A DNA stretch of 64,000 bases from Flavobacterium antarcticum DSM 19726. GTDB lineage: Bacteria > Bacteroidota > Bacteroidia > Flavobacteriales > Flavobacteriaceae. Under the pieces are notes generated by a model. The model searched no databases. It saw only the letters and a list, made by a program, of their open reading frames with translations, and had not been told where the DNA came from. The position numbers were made by a program, and so were the translations under genes. The stretch spans positions 236,581 to 300,580 of the forward strand of contig NZ_ATTM01000006.1 of assembly GCF_000419685.1 (NCBI RefSeq). Reading direction: 5' to 3'. Below, piece by piece: positions 8,859-17,471 of the stretch; within the stretch, counting starts at the first letter, position 1; every line of letters starts with the position of its first letter.

Positions 8859-9305
8859 ATGCAAACAATTTTTTCAAATTTAGTATGGATTATCCTACTT
8901 CTGATCATCGTATTTGTATTTTTATATAAGAAAATTAGTGGAAATCCGGATGCCGTGACGAGTAAATTCAAGACAAAATTACTCGTTAATACTGGTTTTG
9001 AAGATGCTAGAACAGCAATAGAAGAGGCACTGATTCGTACAAATTTTAAAAACGTACGATTTGACGATGTCAACCACAAATTTTCCGCATCCACAGGATT
9101 TTCTATGTGGTCGTGGTCTGAACTGATAGAAGTTAAATTAAAACCAGCGGGATTGCATACAGAAATTGAATTCAAATCCATCTGTGCATTTCCTACCCAA
9201 TTGTATGATTGGGGGAAAAACAAGCGGAATTTTAAACGATTTTCCACAGAATTGTATAAATTAACCGGAGAGGTTCAATACCAAAGTGGTCTAATCCAAA
9301 TTTAA
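8859..9305 (+). CDS. Hypothetical membrane-anchored protein, 148 residues
   Basis: One N-terminal membrane helix (about 5-23) anchors a soluble domain of ~120 residues with an alternating strand/helix pattern and two Trp-rich patches (SMWSWSELIEVKL and TQLYDWGKNKRN). There is no signal cleavage site. I do not recognise the family. It stands alone, followed by more than 560 bp without a convincing gene. Codon use matches its neighbours. Confidence 0.65.
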   Translation: MQTIFSNLVWIILLLIIVFVFLYKKISGNPDAVTSKFKTKLLVNTGFEDARTAIEEALIRTNFKNVRFDDVNHKFSASTGFSMWSWSELIEVKLKPAGLHTEIEFKSICAFPTQLYDWGKNKRNFKRFSTELYKLTGEVQYQSGLIQI

Positions 9306-9871
9306 GATATAGCTTGCTATTGTGATTCAAGTACAACCGACTGCAGAAACTAAATTTATTTCGTAATTGGGCAATGTTCGCTCCACATATTTTTACAAAT
9401 ATTTAGTTGTAAAAGTTATGGAATAGATCCGTTTGGATAAAAACAGGCGAAGTTTTTTTGTGAACTGCAAAGCACTCACGAAATCCAAAAACAATAATAA
9501 AACGAGTACTGTCTGCATCAACTAATAACGTTGGAATAATCAAACGCTCGTCTAACTGAATAGTCATCGTTCTTAAACATTTTTAGGTTATTATTTTAGA
9601 GAGACGATTGGTGGAATTTCGAAATACTTAACAAAATCAAGTTTATCTCTTGCAAGGAATTTCACTGTTACCTAAAAATCTCCAGTCCAAATTTCAAAAT
9701 AGCTTTTAGAATCAATAATAATATTCCAGATCATTTTAAAAACTCAAAAATCTGACTTATTTCCGAAGTAAATGTTTAATTCCTAAAAGGTTGGCTTTTT
9801 ATATTCAACTAAAGCGTACATTTGTCCTGCACTTGATATAAATAATTTTTTGATCAATAAACGCCAAACAC
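9306..9871. other. Gene-poor stretch of 566 bp
   Basis: No convincing gene, RNA or repeat was seen. The longest candidate is a 54-codon minus-strand frame (9403-9567, starting MTIQLDERLIIPTLL and containing FIIVFGFRECF). It is protein-like in composition but has no recognisable homologue, so it may be a gene remnant. It is not called as a CDS. Confidence 0.5.
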
Positions 9872-11260
9872 ATGCATCAAGAATTAGAAAATCAAATAGC
9901 ACAACTTAAGAAACAAAATGAAATTCTTCGTTTGAATTTTTCAATTCAAAACTTAGAAAAGGAAAAACGAGCGGCAGAATTTAAGATTGCTGCGACAGAA
10001 CTTGAATACCAAAATTTAGAAAAGGAAAAACGCGCTGCAGAATTAAAAATTGCAAATATTGAACTTGATCATCAAAACAGAGAAAAGGAAAAAAGATCTG
10101 CCGAATTAAAAATTGCAAACATCGAGCTTGAACATCAAAGCGAAGAAAAGGAAAAACGTGCAGCAGAATTAATCATTGCAAGTATAGAACTTGAATTTCA
10201 AAGCAGAGAAAAGGAAAAACGTGCAGATGAATTAAGGATTGCAAATATTGAGCTTAAATATCAAAGCGAAGAAAAGAAAAAACGAGCTGCCGAATTAAAA
10301 ATAGCAAAAAGAGAACTCGAATATCAAAATGAAGCAAAGGAAGAGCGTGCCGCAGAATTAATTATTGCTAATCTTGAACTGGTGTTCCAGAATGAAGAGA
10401 AAGCAAAACGTGCAGCCGAGCTCTTGATTTCTAAAATAAAGGTTGCACAACAAAGCAAAGAAAACGAAAAATTAGCGGAAGAATTAACGATAGCTAACTT
10501 CGCTGTTGCTCTTCAATCAGAGCTAATTATTGCAAAAGAAAAAGCAGAAAAAAACGAAATCCAATTAAGAGAACTCAATGCTACTAAAGACAAAATGTTT
10601 TCTATAATTGCCCATGATTTACGAAGTCCGCTAAATAGTATTTTGGGTTTTTCAGAATTGTTATTAGAAAACCAAAAAAACCAGGAATTTGAAGAAAATC
10701 AACAGTTTTTAGAGATCGTTCGTTTGTCCGCAAAAAACACAATAACTTTACTCGACAATTTGTTAAATTGGGCTAAATCACAAGTAGGACAGATTAACTT
10801 TACGCCCGAAAGATTAGTTTTATCTGCTATCATTGCAGATGTTTTTGCACTTTCAAATTCAACATCAAATAATAAAAATATTTCACTAAATTATATTGAA
10901 TCAGAGCCAATCACCATTTTTGCCGACCAAAATATCATTAATGTAGTTTTAAGAAATCTTCTTTCAAACGCCTTAAAATTCACAAATGAGAACGGCAATA
11001 TAACGGTTGCCGCGGTACATCATGACAAATATGTTGAAATTACAGTTTCAGATAATGGCGTGGGTATTGATGCAGCAACTCAAAATAATTTATTCAAACT
11101 TGAAACAAATATTGGTTCAGCTAAGTACACAAATTCTGGATTAGGCTTGATTCTCTGCAAGGAATTTGTTGAAAGACATGGTGGAACAATTTGGGTAGAA
11201 AGCGAATTAGGTAAGGGTAGTCATTTTAAATTTACTTTGCCTTCTGAGACATCAGCATAA
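9872..11260 (+). CDS. Soluble sensor histidine kinase with nine 21-residue coiled-coil repeats
   Basis: 462 residues. A short leader (1-27) is followed by nine tandem 21-residue repeats (28-216) built on EKEKRAAELKIANIELEHQ, then a coiled-coil linker, a HisKA domain with the phospho-acceptor H248 (IIAHDLRSPLNSILG) and a HATPase_c domain with N-box LLSNALKFT, G1 DNGVGID and G2 GSAKYTNSGLGLILCKEF. There is no membrane segment and no PAS, GAF or receiver domain. Since 21 residues equal three heptads, the repeats should form one long parallel coiled coil leading into the dimerisation helices. Kinases with two or three such repeats are familiar; nine is long. No response regulator is adjacent, so it is an orphan. 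Confidence 0.88.
   Translation: MHQELENQIAQLKKQNEILRLNFSIQNLEKEKRAAEFKIAATELEYQNLEKEKRAAELKIANIELDHQNREKEKRSAELKIANIELEHQSEEKEKRAAELIIASIELEFQSREKEKRADELRIANIELKYQSEEKKKRAAELKIAKRELEYQNEAKEERAAELIIANLELVFQNEEKAKRAAELLISKIKVAQQSKENEKLAEELTIANFAVALQSELIIAKEKAEKNEIQLRELNATKDKMFSIIAHDLRSPLNSILGFSELLLENQKNQEFEENQQFLEIVRLSAKNTITLLDNLLNWAKSQVGQINFTPERLVLSAIIADVFALSNSTSNNKNISLNYIESEPITIFADQNIINVVLRNLLSNALKFTNENGNITVAAVHHDKYVEITVSDNGVGIDAATQNNLFKLETNIGSAKYTNSGLGLILCKEFVERHGGTIWVESELGKGSHFKFTLPSETSA
9953..10519 (+). repeat. Nine in-frame 63-bp tandem repeats
   Basis: Nine 63-bp units inside the kinase gene encode 21-residue repeats. Repeats 1-7 are close to one another at the protein level and repeats 8 and 9 are more diverged, as expected when an array expands from one side. 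Unit number could vary between strains. Confidence 0.85.
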
Positions 11261-11898
11261 AAAAACTTGTTCCCGTGGACTATTTGGCTACTAAGAACGA
11301 AGTCTATCTTTTACTTTAAAATAATTACTTGCAATTTATCTCCGATGTTGTTGCACCAACATAAATCAACTGGCGTAATAATTAATTAACGCTGATTCTT
11401 TTGAGTCCTTTTTAAATGCACTTTAAATGTTAAAAAAAATACGTGAATTTGATGATGAAAGTGATAAAATCAAACTTCAAAGGTTTTAAACATCCTATTC
11501 TCTACTAAAATATGTTACAGTTTAATTTCTCAATAACTATATATTTAGAACGGAAAAAATTTCAGAATTATAAAATTCTAATGATTACTATTTAAGAATA
11601 AATTATAAGTATTTTATAAAACAACTTTTCCTACCAAGCTGTACAATTAGATTGGAATATTAGTGGAACTAAAGCCTCTTATCCTATTTCTTAATTGTAA
11701 AAAATAGGTTTCTGTAATGTGGAATAGCTGCTTACCATCGAAAACATTAAATTAAAGACGTGTATCAATATCATCGGAACTGCAATAACAAGCTTCAAAT
11801 TCTATTGATTCATTTGTACTATTTCTAAATAGTCCTCCGACAAAGCCCATTATTCAATAATTTTTAGTAAATTGAAACATAAACTAAAATTTGACAGC
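11261..11898. other. Gene-free stretch of 638 bp
   Basis: Very AT-rich, with stops in all frames. No gene, tRNA or terminator was identified. One small inverted repeat was noted at about 11346-11363 (ATGTTG/CAACAT). It may be long-decayed coding DNA. Confidence 0.5.
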
Positions 11899-12237
11899 AT
11901 GAAAACAGCATCTCTAAGATCAGAGCTCAATTATAACGAAGATAAAGTAGCCGTTACGGTATTGATGGAAACTGAAACATCAAAGGAAATCCGTATTCTA
12001 TTCCGAAAAGGGCAAACAATGAAAGAGCACAAAGCAGGCTTTCCAATCACAGTAGAAATCCATGAAGGTGCTATAGAATTTGGAGCACATGGCGAGAAAA
12101 TGAAATTAAAAACGGGAGATTTAATCTCTTTAGATGCAAACGTGCCACATGATTTATTGGCTCAAGAAGACAGCATCGTCCGATTAACGTTATCAAAATT
12201 AGACACTGTAGAACGTGTCAAAAAAGTAATTGAATAG
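11899..12237 (+). CDS. Small cupin-domain protein
   Basis: I chose the ATG at 11899 ([10 protein letters not shown]); a TTG nine codons upstream is less likely. The 112 residues form a single RmlC-like cupin. The usual metal-binding motif is weak ([18 protein letters not shown], then [20 protein letters not shown]); the His of VPHDL is kept. Such small cupins often have no known catalysis and may act as sensors or binding proteins. It stands alone in a gene-poor area and ends at a strong hairpin. Confidence 0.75.
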   Translation: MKTASLRSELNYNEDKVAVTVLMETETSKEIRILFRKGQTMKEHKAGFPITVEIHEGAIEFGAHGEKMKLKTGDLISLDANVPHDLLAQEDSIVRLTLSKLDTVERVKKVIE

Positions 12238-12304
12238 TTCAAAAGCCAACTTTATTTGAATAAATACAATTGGAAATCCCGTTCAATTTAAATACTTTTT
12301 ACAT

Positions 12305-12345
12305 AAAAAAAGTCGGTAGTTTCTAACGAACTACCGACTTTTTTT
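12305..12345. terminator. Bidirectional intrinsic terminator
   Basis: A perfect 17-bp stem (12305-12321 with 12329-12345) with a 7-base loop. It separates the cupin gene from the convergent GreA/GreB-type gene. Confidence 0.85.
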
Positions 12346-12363
12346 GAATTTAAAAGAAAAGGA

Positions 12364-12753
12364 TTAAGCTAAACGCTCTACACTCATAATTTCAAGTGTC
12401 TTCTGCTCGTTATTGAAATTCCAATTGATGATGTCACCAATTTTACATCCCACAAGTGCAAGACCCATCGTACTTAAAATAGATTCTGTATTATTACGAC
12501 GTTTTGCCCGATCTGGTGCAACAAACGTATACACCTCTTCTTCGTTCGTTTCCGTGTTTTTAACTACTACTTTAGCGTCAACAGTAACAATATCCATTGG
12601 CAGGTTTTTTCTTGTAACTTGTTTTGCCTTTTTCAATTGGATTTTTAAAGCTTCTTCTTCTTCAACAGTCGCTTTTTTTCTTCGGATATGGTCTTTAATT
12701 AAATCGTAAATACCTGTAGTCAATAAAATTTCTTGTTCAGTTTCTTGTAACAT
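12364..12753 (-). CDS. GreA/GreB-family (Rnk-like) transcription factor
   Basis: 129 residues. A charged helical N-terminal part (about 1-50, EEEEALKIQLKKAKQVTRKN) precedes a C-terminal FKBP-like Gre domain (52-125) with VYTFVAPDRAKRRNNTESIL, then MGLALVGCKIGDIINW. The N-terminal coil is shorter than in GreA, which rescues backtracked RNA polymerase through two acidic tip residues. This protein is closer to Rnk-like members and may bind polymerase without cleavage activity. It is monocistronic. Confidence 0.8.
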   Translation of the reverse strand: MLQETEQEILLTTGIYDLIKDHIRRKKATVEEEEALKIQLKKAKQVTRKNLPMDIVTVDAKVVVKNTETNEEEVYTFVAPDRAKRRNNTESILSTMGLALVGCKIGDIINWNFNNEQKTLEIMSVERLA

Positions 12754-12905
12754 GTTCTAATTTTTTTGTACCAATACTTTTGAAGCTTTTTTAACAAACA
12801 CCCAAACATTCTTGTTCCCAAATCTTTAAATCGGGACAGAACGCTAAAATTTGGCTTCGGTAAGCTATTGATGGTTTAAATAATATAAAGGAATCGGAAG
12901 GATCT

Positions 12906-12927
12906 CCCTGTCTTGGGTACGACAGGG
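12906..12927. repeat. Perfect GC-rich hairpin
   Basis: CCCTGTC (12906-12912) pairs with GACAGGG (12921-12927) across an 8-base loop. No T-tract follows, so it is unlikely to be a terminator. It could be part of a small RNA or a decayed repeat. Confidence 0.5.
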
Positions 12928-13143
12928 CTTACTTTATAAACTCTTTAGAACTTTTTAGAAATGAGTCGTCGTGTAAGTGGGACAATGAAATTAAAAGTCC
13001 AAATACAACCGGGTTTAAAGTAGCATAAAAATAGTGATTCATTGCTTTCTTAAATGACCACGCAAGATACGACAATATTATGTAGAACAAAGGGTTTTAA
13101 CAATTTGATAGCATCTCCAAGAAGTCAAAAAGCGGCGTTTAAA

Positions 13144-13192
13144 TGCACTTGCAAATAACTAGTGAAATCAAAATTCGAAAAATACAAGTGCA
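13144..13192. repeat. 8-bp inverted repeat beside the kinase pseudogene
   Basis: TGCACTTG (13144-13151) and CAAGTGCA (13185-13192) are perfect inverted copies 33 bases apart, ending two bases before the stop codon of the pseudogene. Function unknown. Confidence 0.45.
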
Positions 13193-13194
13193 GT

Positions 13195-14243
13195 TTAACG
13201 GTACAATTTTAGTTCAACGGTAAAGGTAACTCCACGATTCAAACCAGCACTTTCAGCAATAATCGTTCCTCCAAACCGTTCTATAATTTGACGTGTAAGG
13301 TATAAGCCAATTCCGGGAGCATAATCTTCTTCATTCGCACTAACTGAATTAAAAGTGGTAAAGATCTGTTCAGCTTGTCCAGATTCAAAACCAAGACCTG
13401 CATCTTTTACATGAACCATCAATCGGTTGTTTACTTTCTCAACCGTCACTTCTACTTCTGAATTAAGAGGTGCATATTTTAGTGCAATATCAAATAGATA
13501 ATGGAAAATTTTCTGAAGTAATTTTACATTCACTTTTAATACCGCTTCTTAAGTATGAATGTTGAATTTTAAAACGATACTTTTAGCTTCTAGTTTGCTT
13601 TTAAAACTGCTTCTGACTTCATTTAAAACTACTTCTAAATTCACTTTCCGCACTTTAACTTGTTCCAAATTTATTGCCGCTTCTTCGTCCATCATTTCCG
13701 AAAATGCTTCAACAGATTTGAGTTGCTTTTGAATGGCAATAACCGCTGCGGAAGCTAAATCCCTAACTGCAGGTTTTTCAGTTTCATTATAAACGCTCGT
13801 TAGCAGACGTTCTGTATTTTCAGATTGAATTTTTAAATCATGCGTCAACAGTTGAAATAACTCTTTTTTTCTACTAATAATTTCTGATTCATCTGAATGG
13901 TAGCTTGAATGTTTTGAAGCATCACTCCTGCTTCATCCGTATATTCAAGCGGCAGTCTCGGAACCGTCCGGTTGGTGCGATACGCAATCAGTGCTTTCGA
14001 ACCCAGAGGAACCGGCGTCATTAATTTTTTTAAAATTAAAAGCGTGACTAAAGTAGCTAAAAGCGTTAACCCTAATGCAATTAGAAAAACATTCAGAGGT
14101 GAAAGATCGTGTTGAAAATATACTACAAAAAAAACAAGACCAATCAATGGAATGTGAATTCCAAGGAAGGCGACCAAAAGAAATTTGGCTACATACCTGT
14201 TTTTTAAAAAACCGATTTTTGACAATTGAGAGTAGAGCTTCAT
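13195..14243 (-). pseudogene. Broken membrane histidine kinase (frameshift plus internal stop)
   Basis: Three fragments read as one kinase. From 14243 (MKLYSQLSK) come two membrane helices (about residues 18-38 and 47-67) and a HAMP-like segment. Around 13864-13870 the run of seven A (minus strand) is one short: adding one A restores GAA AAA AAA GAG and joins LLVEKK to ELFQLLTHDLK. Further on, an in-frame TAA at 13549-13551 interrupts the protein after KFNIHT, and the same frame continues through the HATPase domain (KDAGLGF, then GIGLYLTRQIIERFGG). The N-box asparagine is also missing (FDIALKYAP). Two separate lesions plus that loss argue for genuine decay rather than a single sequencing error. 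Confidence 0.85.
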
Positions 14244-14374
14244 AGCAGAGTGTATTTGGTACTTTTGACTTTGAAAATTTACGAAATATATTACAATATA
14301 GTTTTTTGAAAAATGAAATAAAATTGATTTACGCAAATTCTTTCATTTTATGATTTTAAAATCTAATAAAAACT

Positions 14375-14382
14375 TATTTTTG
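14375..14382 (+). promoter_or_regulatory. -7 box TATTTTTG for rlmD
   Basis: It matches TAnnTTTG, 5 bp before the rlmD ATG, implying a nearly leaderless transcript. No clear TTG -33 element was seen. Confidence 0.4.
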
Positions 14383-14386
14383 CCCC

Positions 14387-15802
14387 ATGTCTAGAAAAAT
14401 TACCAATAAAATAGTTTTCAACCACATTAAAGTTTTAGATGCGGGAGCCAAAGGTGTTTCTGTTGCCAAAGCTCCTGATGGAAAAGTGGTTTTTATTCCC
14501 AATGTAGTTCCCGGCGATGTTGTGGACGTGCAAACCTTCAAAAAACGAAAATCGTACTACGAAGGAAAAGCAGTGCGTTTTCATGAGTTTTCAGTACATA
14601 GAACGGAACCAGTTTGCCAACATTTTGGCGTTTGTGGTGGCTGTAAATGGCAAAACATGAAGTACGACCAACAGTTGTACTACAAGCAAAATGAGGTTAA
14701 AAATCATTTGCAACGGATCGGGAAAATTGAAATTCCCGAATTTGAACCTATATTAGGTTCGAAAGAACAATTCTTTTACCGCAACAAAATGGAGTTTGGT
14801 TTTTCAAACGCGCGTTGGATGACGGAACAAGAATTGGACAGCGAAGAAGTAATTGAAAATAAAAATGCATTGGGTTTCCACATTCCAAAAATGTGGGATA
14901 AGATTTTAGATATTGAAAAATGCCATTTGCAACAAGATCCTTCCAATTCGATTCGCAATGAAATTCGTGCGTTTGCATTACAACATCATTTAGAATTTTT
15001 CAATCCAAGAAACCACGAAGGTTTTTTAAGAACATTGATGATCAGAACTTCTTCAACTGGAGAAATCATGGTTTTGATTCAGTTTTTTGAAGAGCAAAAA
15101 GAAAATCGCGAGTTGTTGTTGAACTTCCTTGCCGAACGTTTTCCGGAAATTACCTCGTTACAATACGTAATTAACGGTAAAGCAAACGATACGATTTACG
15201 ATCAAGACGTTAAGTTATTTAAAGGTCGTGATTATATCTTGGAAGAAATGGAAGGACTTCATTTCAGCATTAATGCGAAATCCTTTTATCAAACTAATTC
15301 TGAACAAGCTTACGAATTGTACAAAATTACGCGTGATTTCGCCGGGTTAACTGGGAACGAAATCGTTTACGATCTATATACAGGAACAGGAACTATTGCA
15401 CAATTTGTTTCGAAAAACGCGAAGAAAGTTGTGGGTGTCGAAGCCGTTCCAGAAGCAATTCACGATGCAAAAGCGAATGCAGTTCGTAATAACATTACAA
15501 ATTGCGATTTCTTTGTAGGTGACATGAAGGTTGTTTTCAACGAAGCCTTTATTGCACAAAACGGAACGCCGGATGTTATTATTACAGATCCACCACGCGA
15601 CGGAATGCACAAAGATGTAATTGAACAAATCCTAAAAATCGCTCCTGAAAAAGTGGTTTATGTAAGTTGTAATTCAGCTACTCAAGCGCGTGATTTGGCT
15701 TTGATGGATGAAAAATATAAAGTAACTCGTGTTCGTCCTGTAGATATGTTTCCGCAAACGCATCACGTTGAAAATGTGGTTCTTTTGGAAAAGAGAAAAT
15801 AA
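14387..15802 (+). CDS. rlmD: 23S rRNA (uracil-C5)-methyltransferase, RlmD family
   Basis: 471 residues. An N-terminal TRAM RNA-binding domain (about 1-66) leads to an iron-sulfur cysteine set (C77, C83, C86 in VCQHFGVCGGCKWQ, plus the later cysteine of DIEKCHLQQ). The Rossmann methyltransferase domain follows, with the SAM motif YDLYTGTGTIAQF, the TDPPRDGMH motif and the catalytic nucleophile C428 in YVSCNSATQARDL. By family it makes m5U in 23S rRNA or, in RumA/TrmA relatives, in tRNA; the exact uridine is not decided by sequence. It begins a run of three genes on this strand. Confidence 0.92.
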   Translation: MSRKITNKIVFNHIKVLDAGAKGVSVAKAPDGKVVFIPNVVPGDVVDVQTFKKRKSYYEGKAVRFHEFSVHRTEPVCQHFGVCGGCKWQNMKYDQQLYYKQNEVKNHLQRIGKIEIPEFEPILGSKEQFFYRNKMEFGFSNARWMTEQELDSEEVIENKNALGFHIPKMWDKILDIEKCHLQQDPSNSIRNEIRAFALQHHLEFFNPRNHEGFLRTLMIRTSSTGEIMVLIQFFEEQKENRELLLNFLAERFPEITSLQYVINGKANDTIYDQDVKLFKGRDYILEEMEGLHFSINAKSFYQTNSEQAYELYKITRDFAGLTGNEIVYDLYTGTGTIAQFVSKNAKKVVGVEAVPEAIHDAKANAVRNNITNCDFFVGDMKVVFNEAFIAQNGTPDVIITDPPRDGMHKDVIEQILKIAPEKVVYVSCNSATQARDLALMDEKYKVTRVRPVDMFPQTHHVENVVLLEKRK

Positions 15803-15872
15803 ATTATTTGTACGTTAAACGTGTTTTTTTTTGAAAACACGTGGATGTACAAATTATCAAAATAGAGTTGAA

Positions 15873-16415
15873 ATGAAAAAAATAGTTGCCGTTCTACTTT
15901 TACTAAGTTTCTTTTTTGCGTCCTGCGAAAAGGATGACATTTGCGATCCCTCAACGGTGACAACGCCGCGATTGAAAATTCAATTTTTTGATAAAAATAA
16001 TATTTCACTGACACGAAAAACCACAAATTTAAAAATTGTAGGCGATGGCATGACGGTTCCGTCACCACTTCTGAACGAATCGGGTCGAGAGACGTGGAAC
16101 GACAGCGTGGTTTATCTGCCGTTGCGGGTAAATCAAGATGCAACCAAATTCGAGTTGATTTTAAATTTTGACGAAGATCCAACTACAGTTGAAGTGACCG
16201 ACCTATTAGAAATCAACTACACGCGAAATGATATTTATATTTCTAGAGCGTGCGGTTTTAAAACGTCCTTTAATTTGTTTGGCAATCCGTTGCAAAATCC
16301 ATTTGTTCTAAACAATACGCCAACTGCTACAACAGGAAACTGGATTAAAAACATTCAGGTCGTACAATCTCAAATCAATGATGAAAATGAAGCACATATC
16401 AAAATATTCTTTTAG
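15873..16415 (+). CDS. DUF6452-type lipoprotein
   Basis: The ATG at 15873 gives a lipoprotein signal ending at C18 (FFFASCEKDD); the longer frame from 15831 lacks a sensible start. The mature part is ~160 residues and rich in beta-strands, with a Cys in DICDPST and another in SRACGFKTSF. In flavobacteria this family is regularly followed by a DUF6048 gene, as here, where the two overlap by 38 bp. An envelope role is inferred from location signals; the mechanism is unknown. Confidence 0.8.
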   Translation: MKKIVAVLLLLSFFFASCEKDDICDPSTVTTPRLKIQFFDKNNISLTRKTTNLKIVGDGMTVPSPLLNESGRETWNDSVVYLPLRVNQDATKFELILNFDEDPTTVEVTDLLEINYTRNDIYISRACGFKTSFNLFGNPLQNPFVLNNTPTATTGNWIKNIQVVQSQINDENEAHIKIFF

Positions 16416-17106
16416 TTTACTCTGGATTTTGTGCAGCGTTTCAGTTCATGCACAAGAAAAGGATTCGATCGTTGTACCTCCTAAAATAGAGCGTTACGGC
16501 ATTCGAGTTGGTGCTGATTTATCAAAAATTGCACGTTCAATTTACGACAGCGACTATCAAGGTTTAGAGCTTGTGGCTGATTATCGTTTAACGAAAAAAT
16601 ACTTCTTAGCGGGAGAATTGGGTAACGAGAATAAAACGACGGACGACGACCAAGTAAATTTCACCACAAAGGGAACCTATTTTAAAGTTGGTTTTGATTA
16701 CAATGCTCACGAAAACTGGCTTGATTTAGAAAACATCATCAGCATTGGCTTGCGTTATGGTGTCAGTGCTTTTAGCCAACAACTAAACAGTTACGAAATT
16801 TACAATCCAAATCCTTATTTTGGTGAAGTTCCAGATACTCAAGCGGGACAAAAATACGACGGTTTATCAGCCCAATGGATTGAAGTGGTTGCTGGTGTAA
16901 AAACCCGCGTCTTTAATAACTTCTTTGTTGGTTTTTCACTTCGTGCCAATAGATTAGTAAGTAATCAAAAACCGGGAGGTTTTGATAATTTATACATTCC
17001 TGGTTTTAATAGAACGTATGATGGCGATTTTGGAGTGGGTTTTAATTACACGTTGACGTACTTTATTCCTATTTATAAAAAGAAGATTGTATCTGAAAAG
17101 TTGTAA
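16378..17106 (+). CDS. DUF6048 outer membrane beta-barrel-like protein
   Basis: 242 residues with a Sec signal peptide cleaved after VSVHA (about residue 25). The mature part alternates short aromatic-ended strands (KGTYFKVGFDYNAHENW, IISIGLRYGVSAF) and ends in YTLTYFIPIYKK, like an 8-10 strand outer membrane barrel. The start overlaps the end of the upstream DUF6452 gene; three ATGs compete (16378, 16381, 16387). Translational coupling and a shared envelope function with the lipoprotein are likely. No enzyme motif is visible. Confidence 0.8.
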   Translation: MMKMKHISKYSFSLLWILCSVSVHAQEKDSIVVPPKIERYGIRVGADLSKIARSIYDSDYQGLELVADYRLTKKYFLAGELGNENKTTDDDQVNFTTKGTYFKVGFDYNAHENWLDLENIISIGLRYGVSAFSQQLNSYEIYNPNPYFGEVPDTQAGQKYDGLSAQWIEVVAGVKTRVFNNFFVGFSLRANRLVSNQKPGGFDNLYIPGFNRTYDGDFGVGFNYTLTYFIPIYKKKIVSEKL

Positions 17107-17142
17107 GTTGTATGTTCTAGGTTGTACGTCATTGAACGTAGA

Positions 17143-17223
17143 ACTGACAACCGTCAACTGACGACACTTATAAATATACCTTACTATCGAGCAGTTGAAA
17201 ACTGACAACCGTCAACTGATGAC
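17143..17223. repeat. Two direct copies of a 23-bp intergenic sequence
   Basis: ACTGACAACCGTCAACTGA followed by CGAC (17143-17165) and the same followed by TGAC (17201-17223) match at 22 of 23 positions. The core TGACaaccGTCA is itself a small inverted repeat. They lie between convergent genes, as expected of a dispersed intergenic repeat. Confidence 0.65.
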
Positions 17224-17457
17224 TTATTTTATCTCTTTCACATCCTTCATGAAAATCCATTTCATAAACAACTTCTCTCCTTCGTTTGATTTTACGGCTT
17301 GAAATTGAGGCGCTGCAATTGTGCCTATAACAAATGCGGTTATTGAAATCCACATGCCTTCTAAGTTGGTGTAACTATCTAATAAATAGCGAACAATAAT
17401 AAATAAAGTCGCAAAACTGATTAATTGTAAGATGAATGCTTTTACTTTTAAACTCAT
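17224..17457 (-). CDS. Small membrane protein, 77 residues
   Basis: Two hydrophobic helices (about 6-26 and 35-52) are followed by a basic tail rich in Lys (GEKLFMKWIFMKDVKEIK). No family is recognised. It lies 14 bp downstream of the THUMP methyltransferase gene on the same strand and is probably co-transcribed with it; a functional link is not evident. Confidence 0.65.
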   Translation of the reverse strand: MSLKVKAFILQLISFATLFIIVRYLLDSYTNLEGMWISITAFVIGTIAAPQFQAVKSNEGEKLFMKWIFMKDVKEIK

Positions 17458-17471
17458 GATGATTCTTTTAA

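Larger units (their letters stand above)
12754..13194. other. Gene-free stretch of 441 bp with two hairpins
   Basis: No open reading frame of note. It holds a 7-bp perfect hairpin at 12906-12927 and an 8-bp inverted repeat at 13144-13192, both listed separately. Otherwise nothing was recognised. Confidence 0.5.

Noticed and set aside
8679..8864. 61-residue minus-strand frame
   Set aside because: Composition is not protein-like, it has no family resemblance, and it overlaps the start region of the real gene at 8859.
9306..14243. Prophage or genomic island between 9.3 and 14.2 kb
   Set aside because: Gene-poor and partly decayed, but no integrase, phage gene, tRNA junction or att repeat was found.
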